Assembly: GCA_900766865.1 (NCBI GenBank)
Contig: CAAFXA010000450.1
Span: 1-8,026 of the forward strand
Direction: 5' to 3'
Length of the DNA stretch: 8,026 nt
Origin: an uncultured Akkermansia sp.
GTDB lineage: Bacteria; Verrucomicrobiota; Verrucomicrobiia; Verrucomicrobiales; Akkermansiaceae
Below are positions 1 to 5,804 of the stretch, piece by piece (the stretch's first letter is position 1; each line of letters starts with the position of its first letter). The notes under the pieces were generated by a model, which saw only the letters and a list, made by a program, of their open reading frames with translations, had not been told where the DNA came from and ran no database searches. The position numbers were made by a program, and so were the translations under genes.

Positions 1-85
1 CCCTGGGCTACCATTTGCCGCCTCGCCATACGGCGAGGCTCACAAATTCCGCTCGATTCGCTCGCCCGACAAATTTCCGTTTATC
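1..85 (-). repeat. Left copy of a structured intergenic repeat (truncated by window edge)
   Basis: This is the reverse-complement counterpart of the sequence at 7904-7989. Positions 16-68 match the reverse complement of 7921-7973 with a single mismatch (a at 56 where the other copy implies c). Flanks 1-15 and 69-85 are recognisably related but diverged. It contains a perfect 8-bp hairpin, GCCTCGCC-ATAC-GGCGAGGC, at 19-38, then a direct repeat of GCTCG separated by ATTC. The first bases (CCCTGGG) correspond to one arm of a second hairpin that is intact in the right copy, so the element continues beyond the window. Similar hairpin-rich intergenic repeats occur in Verrucomicrobia and Planctomycetes genomes; a link to REP/RAYT (IS200-like) elements is only a guess. 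Strand is given relative to the right copy as plus. Confidence 0.85.
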
Positions 86-91
86 GATAAA
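80..91. other. 12-bp perfect palindrome
   Basis: TTTATCGATAAA is its own reverse complement. It sits at the edge of the left repeat, about 60 bp upstream of the predicted -35 of the first gene. The right repeat copy has only the first half (TTTATC) at the corresponding place, so the symmetry is not part of the shared element. It could be a protein-binding site, but an AT-rich palindrome of this size can arise by chance. Confidence 0.35.
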
Positions 92-150
92 ACAGAGTTT
101 TTAGAGGCGCCCAACATCCAAAATCTTCACTCCGCTGGCAGTGTTTTGCA

Positions 151-179
151 TTGCGTACGCGAGCGCGGCGTGGTAACAT
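151..179 (+). promoter_or_regulatory. Predicted sigma70-type promoter for the Minf_1886/aguA unit
   Basis: The -35 is TTGCGT (151-156), the spacer is 17 bp, and the -10 is TAACAT (174-179). The expected transcription start, about 7 bases after the -10, is 186, which is the A of the ATG of the first gene. The transcript would therefore be leaderless, which fits the lack of a Shine-Dalgarno sequence. The call rests on sequence match and spacing only, but the same architecture recurs at 1673-1701 and 4269-4297. Confidence 0.55.
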
Positions 180-185
180 GCGCTT

Positions 186-584
186 ATGCAACAGAGCTTT
201 GAGAAGGCTGTGGAAATACTGGTGGAACGCTATCCGCAATACGCGGAGGAAGCGTATGAGTTTATGCGCGCCGGGTTGGATGCCGCCGCGGATAAATTCT
301 GCAAGGAGGACAAAAGTCCGCACCTGAGTGCGAAGGAGTTGTACCTGGGAGCCTGTGCCTATGCTCTGGAGGAATATGGCCCCCTGGCAGCGAAGGTGCT
401 GGATTTCTGGGGGCTGAGGAGTGCTGCCGACTTCGGGCATGTGGTATACAATCTCATCGAGGTTGGCGTGTTCGGCAAGCAGAAAGGGGACTCACTGGAG
501 CAGTTCTATGATTTACCGGATTTGCAGCAAATTCTCAATGCTCCCTACGAGGGGATGCCATCTCCACTAACATCTGACAACTGA
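186..584 (+). CDS. Minf_1886 family protein (function unknown)
   Basis: The product is 132 aa, soluble, with no signal peptide or membrane segment. It resembles the Verrucomicrobia/Planctomycetes-restricted family known as Minf_1886. Typical features are an N-terminal helix with YPQYAEEAYEFMRAGLD (about residues 16-32), a middle LSAKELYLGACAYALEEYGP block (47-66), and a WGLRSAADFGHVVYNLIEVG block (75-94). No enzymatic motif is visible and the family has no assigned function to my knowledge. The C-terminal tail after about residue 105 is less family-like. The ATG at 186 is chosen because the conserved region begins near the N-terminus and because a promoter places +1 at this codon; the ATG at 178 is out of frame. 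The gene ends 8 bp before the agmatine deiminase start, so the two are probably co-transcribed. Confidence 0.85.
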   Translation: MQQSFEKAVEILVERYPQYAEEAYEFMRAGLDAAADKFCKEDKSPHLSAKELYLGACAYALEEYGPLAAKVLDFWGLRSAADFGHVVYNLIEVGVFGKQKGDSLEQFYDLPDLQQILNAPYEGMPSPLTSDN

Positions 585-592
585 TACGCACT

Positions 593-1636
593 ATGAGCAT
601 ACCGCAAGCAATGCAGGGCGAGCAACTACGCTGGCCCGCCGAATGGGAGAAGCAGGAGGCCGTGTGGCTCTCCTGGCCGCACCGCGAGGACCTGTGGCAG
701 GGAGGTCTGGCCGAGCTGACCGGACACTATGCCGACCTGGCCGCGGCCATTGCACCGCATGCCCAGGTGCGCATCAATGCAGCAGAGCCCCTGCACCGGA
801 GCATCCGCGAGCTGCTTCAGCAGCGGAATGTGCAGAACTACGCGCTCTATAACCACCCGACCAATGATGTGTGGTGCCGCGACCACGGCCCCATTTTTGT
901 GCAACGGCAGGATGGTACGCGCCAGCTGGCCGACTGGACCTTCAACGCCTGGGGTGGCAAGTTTGCACCATGGAATCTGGACAACGAGGTGCCGGCTCGC
1001 ATTGCGGAGAGCCTGGAGCTGCCCCGCTTGTGCAGCAATATGATACTGGAGGGCGGCGCCATTGAGGGCAATGGCGAGGGCCTGCTGCTCACAACAGAAG
1101 CGGTGCTGCTGAACCCGAACCGCAACCCCGGCGTAAGCAAAGCTGAGCTGGAGGCAGAGCTTCACCGCATGCTTGGTACCAAACAGGTATTCTGGTTGGG
1201 CTGCGGCATTGAGGGCGACGATACGGATGGTCACATTGACGACATGGTACGCTTTGTAAATGCTGAGGCGGCGGTGTCCATTGTGGAGCCCGACCCACAT
1301 TCCCCGCACTACCGCAATCTGGCGGAGAACAATGAGCGCCTGCAGGACCTGCGCACCCCCACCGGCCACCGCGTGGAGATAATCCCCCTGCCCATGCCAC
1401 AGCCACTGGTGGCCAAAGACTGGAGACTGGAGCAGCTGCCGGCAAGCTATGCCAACTTCCTTATCTGCAATGGCGCGGTGATTGTACCCATATTCAAGCA
1501 GGAGAAGGAGGACGACCGCGCACTGGGTATTCTGCGAGAGTGCTTCCCCGGCAAGCAGGTTATCGGCTTCGATGCCCGCCGTCTGGTCATCGAGGGTGGA
1601 GCCATCCACTGCATCACGCAGCAGCAACCTTGGTGA
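593..1636 (+). CDS. aguA: Agmatine deiminase family protein
   Basis: This 347-aa cytosolic enzyme of the agmatine deiminase/PPAD family (guanidine-modifying pentein fold) should hydrolyse agmatine to N-carbamoylputrescine and ammonia, a step in putrescine synthesis from arginine. Visible motifs in order are WPAEWEKQEAVWLSWPH (14-30), NDVWCRDHGPIFV (91-103, with the family Asp at 97), EGGAIEGNG (153-161), LLTTEAVLLNPNRNP (165-179), GDDTDGHIDD (208-217, catalytic His214 and Asp216), NGAVIVPIF (293-301), and GGAIHCITQQQP (335-346) with nucleophile Cys340. All catalytic residues are present and the length fits the shorter bacterial members. The usual partner, N-carbamoylputrescine amidase (AguB), is not in the window. 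The start follows the preceding stop by 8 bp with no Shine-Dalgarno. Peptidylarginine deiminase activity is unlikely because there is no signal peptide. Confidence 0.93.
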   Translation: MSIPQAMQGEQLRWPAEWEKQEAVWLSWPHREDLWQGGLAELTGHYADLAAAIAPHAQVRINAAEPLHRSIRELLQQRNVQNYALYNHPTNDVWCRDHGPIFVQRQDGTRQLADWTFNAWGGKFAPWNLDNEVPARIAESLELPRLCSNMILEGGAIEGNGEGLLLTTEAVLLNPNRNPGVSKAELEAELHRMLGTKQVFWLGCGIEGDDTDGHIDDMVRFVNAEAAVSIVEPDPHSPHYRNLAENNERLQDLRTPTGHRVEIIPLPMPQPLVAKDWRLEQLPASYANFLICNGAVIVPIFKQEKEDDRALGILRECFPGKQVIGFDARRLVIEGGAIHCITQQQPW

Positions 1637-1672
1637 GATTCGAGAAAAGATTTTTTCAGAAAAAACAGAAAA

Positions 1673-1701
1673 TTGTCGAAAAAATTCGTTCGGCATACGC
1701 T
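1673..1701 (+). promoter_or_regulatory. Predicted promoter for the four-gene envelope cassette
   Basis: The -35 is TTGTCG (1673-1678), the spacer is 17 bp, and the -10 is TACGCT (1696-1701). The expected start at about 1708 is within two bases of the GTG at 1710, giving a leaderless or nearly leaderless mRNA. The -10 is weaker than the others; TAGTAT (1701-1706) is an alternative -10, but it has no -35 at proper spacing and would place +1 inside the gene. The surrounding 1637-1709 is A/T-rich, including T6-CAG-A6 at 1652-1666, with no GC-rich terminator for the upstream gene. Confidence 0.45.
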
Positions 1702-1709
1702 AGTATAGT

Positions 1710-2294
1710 GTGAAGGCATTATTTCTGACAGTGTTTCTGGCAACAGCGGCGGCAGCGATATGTCCGGCGGCAGAAGAGCCGTTGATATACGATGAAAACT
1801 GCTGGGTAACAGCAGAGCTGAGTGTACCATCCCCGAATGGCGAATGGGCGGTGGTGTACAGCGGCATTCGCCACAAGGAGGCAGCTGCTCTGCAACGCGT
1901 CAGGGAAATCACACTGCGCCACCGGGATGGCAGACAATATACGCTGGAAACAGACGCCAACCGCGGGATAGACAACATCGTGCTGCAGCCTTGGTCGCCG
2001 GATGGAATGTGGCTGGCTCTGCAGCCCGGGCGGCACGCGGGCTTTCTGTTTTACCCGGTCGATAAATTGCCGCTGGCTCTGTTGAATGGAGGAATCTGCC
2101 TGGAAAGAGTTAAGCATCGCGGAACACCCCTTTTCTGCGAGAAAGGGAGCTGGGCGGCAGATGGCAGTTTCTCCTTTCAGGCGGGACTGAGCGGCGATAC
2201 GGCCCCGTACAGTGCCCGCATTTCCGAAGAGACGGTGCAGGTGAAGCGCACCGGCGAGTTTAAGAAAACCACCCCCGCCCCCCGTGTGAAATGA
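1710..2294 (+). CDS. Secreted protein of unknown function with SPxG-type beta motifs
   Basis: The 194-aa product starts at GTG. It has a Sec-type signal peptide: MK, then a hydrophobic stretch LFLTVFLATAAAA (residues 4-16), with likely cleavage near PAA-EE (19-23). Cys18 lacks a proper lipobox, so a lipoprotein is unlikely. The mature part carries three spaced SPNG/SPDG/AADG-like turns: PSPNGEWAVVYSG (40-52), WSPDGMWLAL (95-104) and WAADGSFSF (148-156). Such turns are typical of WD40/TolB-like beta-propeller blades, but there are too few for a closed propeller. The C-terminus is basic and proline-containing. The stop overlaps the next start by 4 nt (ATGA), indicating translational coupling. 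I do not recognise a family; the beta-repeat description is an inference. The GTG start is supported by the signal peptide beginning immediately after it. Confidence 0.72.
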   Translation: MKALFLTVFLATAAAAICPAAEEPLIYDENCWVTAELSVPSPNGEWAVVYSGIRHKEAAALQRVREITLRHRDGRQYTLETDANRGIDNIVLQPWSPDGMWLALQPGRHAGFLFYPVDKLPLALLNGGICLERVKHRGTPLFCEKGSWAADGSFSFQAGLSGDTAPYSARISEETVQVKRTGEFKKTTPAPRVK

Positions 2295-2977
2295 AGTATT
2301 TTCTGCCATACATCGTTCTTTGCCTGCTGATAAGCGGGTGTACGCACAGCAGTATGACGAGCACGCCGAATGCAGAATGGTACGCAGCAGGCGACAGCAT
2401 GGATGGATTCCGGCACGCTGTCAATAGTGCGCAGTACAGAGAACAGCTGGAGCTGGATAAGAATAGCCCGGATAAAAGGGTAAGGGAGTGGGCGAGGCGT
2501 GTGGAAGAAGGCAGCACGGAAATCGATGCTGCGGCGGAAGTGATAAGAGCCATGAGCGAACAGGAAAAATGCACTTTTGCCCGGGTATATGTACAGGAAT
2601 ATGCCGCCACCCTGCGCGACAAGCTGGGTATGGACGCGGAGGATGAGGATTTTATCAAGGACAATTTATCGAGGCTTCATGAGGAGAATGTCGGACAATC
2701 GCTTTCTAACTGGGAAGGAGTGCTCGACCGCACCTTGGAACGTCTGCCCGATGAGCTGAGAGCAAAAGTGGATTGCCCCGGCATGAAAGGCCTGATGCCG
2801 GGCTATGGTGGTTACATGGTAGCACGTTATGTACAGCTGAACCCGGAAGAAGATTGGCACCTGCGCAAAGCAGCCCGCGGCATCAGTGCGCTGTGGTACT
2901 ACCTCTCAGACGGAGAACACGGCTATCGCGGAATCTGGTTAAGAGAAAAATATGGATACCATATACTCGACCAATAA
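2291..2977 (+). CDS. Predicted lipoprotein of unknown function
   Basis: The 228-aa product has a clear lipoprotein signal: MKYFLPYIVLCLLISGC, with lipobox I-S-G-C and the lipidated Cys at 17. The mature protein is charged and looks largely alpha-helical, for example around 65-95 and 115-150. A glycine-rich block, GMKGLMPGYGGYMVARY, lies at about 164-180, and the C-terminus is rich in Trp and Tyr. No catalytic motif or known family is recognised. The ATG overlaps the stop of the preceding secreted protein by 4 nt, and the gene ends 6 bp before the next start, so it belongs to the same transcription unit. The mature protein is expected to be membrane-anchored and periplasmic. Because the upstream gene is exported and the two downstream genes are membrane proteins, a shared envelope role is plausible but unproven. 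Confidence 0.75.
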   Translation: MKYFLPYIVLCLLISGCTHSSMTSTPNAEWYAAGDSMDGFRHAVNSAQYREQLELDKNSPDKRVREWARRVEEGSTEIDAAAEVIRAMSEQEKCTFARVYVQEYAATLRDKLGMDAEDEDFIKDNLSRLHEENVGQSLSNWEGVLDRTLERLPDELRAKVDCPGMKGLMPGYGGYMVARYVQLNPEEDWHLRKAARGISALWYYLSDGEHGYRGIWLREKYGYHILDQ

Positions 2978-2983
2978 TTTATT

Positions 2984-3766
2984 ATGAGAGCAACAAATTT
3001 ATACGCAATACTGGCATCTGTTGTCTACGCCCTGTTATTCTGCCTCGGCTACTTCAGCAGCACGGACTGGAATGAAGAAGTTGCGCCCTGGCTGGGTGAG
3101 GCTCCGGCCGGAATGAGCATCGAGGGGGCACGAGCCCGATACGAGAACGAGTACCCCTGCACCATCTACACACTCCGGCCCAACGAAGAGCTGCGCCGGA
3201 AGATTATCTCCACCTTCCGGCTGGAAGAATGCAGCCCGGGACGCTACGAAAACAACGGTCTTTCGCCCATCTACCCCGAGGGGAAAGAGGTGATACTGAA
3301 GGTATCCGAACACCTTTATCCCTGGCTGGAAGTCCGGGCGGATGGAAGCATGCGGCTCTGCGTGAACGACCTGAATCTGGCAGAGCAGAAAGACAGCTCG
3401 CAGGCACAGGAGGCAGCAATCCCCTACCCGCAACACATGATGGATGAAGATTTTATGATGCTACGCTCCCTGCTGCTGGCTGCGCTGTGCTTTGTGCTGC
3501 CGGGGATATTCTGCAGCGTGGGTTGGCTGTGGATTCAGCGTAAACCGCTTGGCAGCCGTGAGACAAAATCCATCTGTCTGCTGATACCTGCCGCGGTGGC
3601 ATTCATTGGCGCTTTTGTGGATTTTTATGTTCATGGCTTCCATGCACGCTACGCAATGTATGGTGCGGCCTCGGCCGTATTCACCAACCTGCTGTGTGCC
3701 GGCGTTATCATGGGGAGCACTGCTATAGCAAAAAACCTGTGGGGCAAATCAAGTTGTTATCGGTAA
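2984..3766 (+). CDS. Four-TM membrane protein with an extracytoplasmic domain (unknown function)
   Basis: This 260-aa protein has one N-terminal hydrophobic segment (about 7-24), then a polar domain of roughly 130 residues (about 25-157), then three hydrophobic segments (about 158-185, 196-216 and 225-248). The polar domain contains Cys59, Cys83 and Cys126 and ends in a Gln/Asp/Glu-rich linker; it is probably periplasmic, following an N-in first segment. The third region holds a GWLWIQRKP stretch at 180-188, where the basic residues mark a cytoplasmic loop. The C-terminal part (172-253) aligns without gaps to residues 46-127 of the next gene, and the N-terminal segments also match (YAILASVVYALLF versus YTLLLPVIYTLLW). 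I do not recognise a family. No Shine-Dalgarno is visible; the start lies 6 bp after the preceding stop. Confidence 0.75.
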   Translation: MRATNLYAILASVVYALLFCLGYFSSTDWNEEVAPWLGEAPAGMSIEGARARYENEYPCTIYTLRPNEELRRKIISTFRLEECSPGRYENNGLSPIYPEGKEVILKVSEHLYPWLEVRADGSMRLCVNDLNLAEQKDSSQAQEAAIPYPQHMMDEDFMMLRSLLLAALCFVLPGIFCSVGWLWIQRKPLGSRETKSICLLIPAAVAFIGAFVDFYVHGFHARYAMYGAASAVFTNLLCAGVIMGSTAIAKNLWGKSSCYR

Positions 3767-3767
3767 A

Positions 3768-4181
3768 ATGAGATCCTGTATTTTCTACACTCTGCTGCTG
3801 CCTGTCATTTATACCCTCCTGTGGCTGTACATGGATGGACAACAGCCGGAATCTGCACCGCCCATCTATCTCGTGCCTCTCATCATTTTTGTCGGCCTGA
3901 CTCTGCCCTCGCTGGTATGCTGCATCGGGTGGTTATGGGTTCAGCGCCGCCCCATCCTGAGTGTAGAAACGCCCTACATCTGCTTCATCCTGCCTCTCGG
4001 ATTCATGATGATTGCCAATATCACCAGTGTCTACGCCTTTGGTTACGATGGTATCAACACGATAGCCAGCCATGTTATCTCTCTGGGAGCGAATGCCATC
4101 TGTAGCGCCGCGCTGGTAGGATTGACATGGTTCCTGCGCCTGCTGTGGCCCCTGTTTACAGCCCCCAGGCAGTGGAAATAA
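3768..4181 (+). CDS. Four-TM membrane protein, short paralogue of the preceding gene
   Basis: This 137-aa protein is almost entirely hydrophobic, with segments at about 5-21, 33-58, 70-91 and 101-130. It carries GWLWVQRRP at 54-62, matching GWLWIQRKP of the upstream gene. Over residues 46-68, 13 of 23 positions are identical to 172-194 of that protein, with no gaps. The connector between the first and second segments is only about 12 residues, where the upstream protein has about 130, so this looks like the same membrane core without the extracytoplasmic domain. The start is 1 bp after the preceding stop (TAAAATG), so translation is probably coupled. A strong terminator follows 24 bp after the stop, making this the last gene of the unit. 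Function is unknown; a partner subunit of the upstream protein is one possibility. Confidence 0.75.
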   Translation: MRSCIFYTLLLPVIYTLLWLYMDGQQPESAPPIYLVPLIIFVGLTLPSLVCCIGWLWVQRRPILSVETPYICFILPLGFMMIANITSVYAFGYDGINTIASHVISLGANAICSAALVGLTWFLRLLWPLFTAPRQWK

Positions 4182-4205
4182 AACCAGGGACACCCCCAAA
4201 GAGCA

Positions 4206-4244
4206 AGGCCGGAGATGGGGGCAGACTCCGGCCTCTGTTTTTTT
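4206..4244 (+). terminator. Rho-independent terminator of the envelope cassette
   Basis: A perfect 9-bp stem AGGCCGGAG (4206-4214) / CTCCGGCCT (4226-4234) encloses an 11-nt loop and is followed by CTG and seven T residues (4238-4244). It lies 24 bp after the last gene of the cassette and 25 bp before the hemC -35, so it separates the two transcription units. Confidence 0.93.
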
Positions 4245-4268
4245 CTTTACAGGAAGTGCCGATTTTTC

Positions 4269-4297
4269 TTGCAGAAGGCGGAATGAAAGGCTAGAAT
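4269..4297 (+). promoter_or_regulatory. Predicted sigma70-type promoter for hemC
   Basis: The -35 is TTGCAG (4269-4274), the spacer is 17 bp, and the -10 is TAGAAT (4292-4297). The -10 matches the consensus at five of six positions. Expected +1 is at 4304-4305, on the ATG of hemC, so the mRNA should be leaderless. It follows directly after the upstream terminator. It is the best promoter match in the window. Confidence 0.7.
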
Positions 4298-4304
4298 AGA
4301 GGCC

Positions 4305-5237
4305 ATGAGCAAAACTATCAGATTAGGCACACGAGGTAGCGAACTGGCGCTTAAACAGGCAGAACTGGCAACAAAGGCTCTGCAGGCGCATACTCCCGGA
4401 CTGGAGGTGGAGATTGTTGTTATCCGCACTGATGGTGATGCCCGCACCGATATTCCCCTGTGCCAGGTAAACAAGGCTGCCGGCACGCAGGACAAAGGTG
4501 TATTTGTGGCAGCAATTGAGCGCGCGCTGGCTGCCGGAGAAATTGACTGCGCCGTGCACAGCCTCAAGGACATGCCCGGCCAGATGGATGAGGATTTTGA
4601 GCTGGCCGCAGTGCTGCCCCGCGAGGAAATATGGGATGCTCTCATACTGAAAAAAGGAGCCAACCTGAACCGCCTGACACTCGGCACCAGCAGTGTGCGA
4701 CGAGTCCGCCTGATTGATACTTACTGGAGCGGTACTGCAAAAACTGTCAATATTCGAGGCAACGTAGCCACGCGACTGCGCAAGCTTATTGAATCCCCGG
4801 AGATGGATGGCATCATCCTGGCCCGCGCCGGGCTGAACCGCCTGGGGTATAAAGGCGATACCATTACCCTGGATGGTACAGAACTGAGCATCGTGGACAT
4901 GGGGAAGGACTCCTTCATGCCGGCGCTCTGTCAGGGTGCCATTGCACTGGAAACCCGCCGAAACGATGCCGCAACACGGGCTATCGTTGCCCCGGTAAAT
5001 GATTCAGAAACATCCCTCTGCATACGAGCAGAACGAGCCTTCCTGAGCATGCTGAAGGCAGACTGCTCCGTACCGGTTGCAGGCTATGCAACATGCAACG
5101 GAGATTTCATGATGTTCCGTGCTATCTACTTTATGCCCAACGGCATGCCCATTCGCATCACTCACCGCGGGCCTGCCGACAATCCGGAAACAGTAGCCGC
5201 CGGAGCCTACGAAAAATTAGCCGTTCATTTTAACTGA
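4305..5237 (+). CDS. hemC: Hydroxymethylbilane synthase (porphobilinogen deaminase)
   Basis: The 310-aa product is the usual full length. HemC joins four porphobilinogen molecules into hydroxymethylbilane, the linear tetrapyrrole precursor of uroporphyrinogen III, in the cytosol. Motifs in order are LGTRGSELALKQAE (7-20), KGVFVAAIERAL (64-75), VHSLKDMP (84-91, catalytic Asp89), GTSSVRR (127-133), NIRGNVATRL (149-158), ILARAGLNRLG (171-181), QGAIALETR (210-218), and RAERAFLSML followed by ADCSVP (241-257), where Cys254 should carry the dipyrromethane cofactor. Several usually invariant spots differ: the cofactor loop reads ADC instead of GGC, CQG replaces GQG, and REEIWDAL replaces the common REDPRDAL type. 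The active-site Asp, the Arg residues and the cofactor Cys are kept, so it is probably functional. No other hem gene is nearby. It is first in an operon with the STAS and DUF2851 genes. Confidence 0.95.
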   Translation: MSKTIRLGTRGSELALKQAELATKALQAHTPGLEVEIVVIRTDGDARTDIPLCQVNKAAGTQDKGVFVAAIERALAAGEIDCAVHSLKDMPGQMDEDFELAAVLPREEIWDALILKKGANLNRLTLGTSSVRRVRLIDTYWSGTAKTVNIRGNVATRLRKLIESPEMDGIILARAGLNRLGYKGDTITLDGTELSIVDMGKDSFMPALCQGAIALETRRNDAATRAIVAPVNDSETSLCIRAERAFLSMLKADCSVPVAGYATCNGDFMMFRAIYFMPNGMPIRITHRGPADNPETVAAGAYEKLAVHFN

Positions 5238-5252
5238 AGCTCTCTTACTACT

Positions 5253-5804
5253 ATGTCCGTCACCACTCTCACCTATCATGAATTCCACGACTGCCTGTGG
5301 ATTCGCTGTGCCAGCCGAGGCTGCTTTGTGAACAGCCCGGCCCTCAAAACAGTGGCAGAAAAATATCTCGAGAATGGGGGCTGCAACATCGTTGTGGACC
5401 TGGAGGTATGCCCCGGAGTGGACTCCACATTCATGGGGACACTTGCAGGCCTGGCCCGCAAATGCATGGCTGCAGGTGGAAGCGTCCAGATAGCCTCCCC
5501 CACCCAGCGTACACGCGATGCCATGGAGGGGCTGGGGCTGGATATGCTCATCGAGCTGGATCCCATTGATGTAGCCTGGCGGGAAAACCTGGAAGAGCGC
5601 CGCGCCGTGCTCGCAGCAGACACAGATGCTGCCGTAGAAGAAGAACACCGCGATATGAGCGAGCTGGACCGCACTCGACACGTTCTGGAAGCACACAACA
5701 CCCTGCGCTCCATGAGCAAGAAGAATGACGAAACCTTCGGGTATGTGTGCGAAACGCTGGAGGAGGACCTTCAGCGCCACATCGAAATGGGCGACGCGAA
5801 CTGA
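5253..5804 (+). CDS. STAS domain protein (anti-sigma factor antagonist-like) with a charged C-terminal extension
   Basis: This 183-aa cytosolic protein has an N-terminal STAS domain (about 1-105) and a highly charged, probably helical tail (about 106-183). The key STAS signature is IVVDLEVCPGVDSTFMGTL (46-64), matching the family pattern of a beta strand, Asp, and a phosphorylatable Ser at the start of a helix. Ser58 following Asp57 occupies the position phosphorylated in SpoIIAA-type anti-anti-sigma factors. The second half of the domain (GGSVQIASPTQRTRDAMEGLGLD) also fits. No cognate anti-sigma kinase or PP2C phosphatase is in the window. The tail is longer than in minimal STAS proteins and may hold a partner-binding helix. 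The gene starts 15 bp after hemC and its stop overlaps the DUF2851 start by one base. Its target is unknown; transporter-associated STAS is excluded by the absence of membrane segments. Confidence 0.82.
   Translation: MSVTTLTYHEFHDCLWIRCASRGCFVNSPALKTVAEKYLENGGCNIVVDLEVCPGVDSTFMGTLAGLARKCMAAGGSVQIASPTQRTRDAMEGLGLDMLIELDPIDVAWRENLEERRAVLAADTDAAVEEEHRDMSELDRTRHVLEAHNTLRSMSKKNDETFGYVCETLEEDLQRHIEMGDAN

Noticed and set aside
1..85. CRISPR array or insertion-sequence end
   Set aside because: There is a single repeat copy at each window end with no regular spacers, and no transposase gene or target-site duplication is visible.
81..440. 119-aa minus-strand open frame opposite the Minf_1886 gene
   Set aside because: It has no domain or start signal and is antisense to a family-recognised gene.
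626..1696. 356-aa open frame antisense to the agmatine deiminase gene
   Set aside because: It is longer than the sense gene but has no recognisable domain or start signals. The sense strand encodes an intact enzyme with all family motifs, so the antisense frame is a by-product of GC-rich codon usage.
1637..1709. Possible terminator after the agmatine deiminase gene (T6-CAG-A6)
   Set aside because: The stem is only A-T pairs with a 3-nt loop, and no T-run follows on the plus strand.
1755..1770. Lipobox in the first cassette gene (Cys18)
   Set aside because: The residues before the Cys (A-A-I) do not fit the lipobox pattern, which needs Gly, Ala or Ser just before Cys. Ordinary signal peptidase cleavage is more likely.
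5747..5803. Upstream ATG extending the DUF2851 protein by 19 residues
   Set aside because: It lies inside the STAS gene, and the added residues do not resemble the family. The ATG at 5804 overlaps the STAS stop in the usual coupled arrangement.
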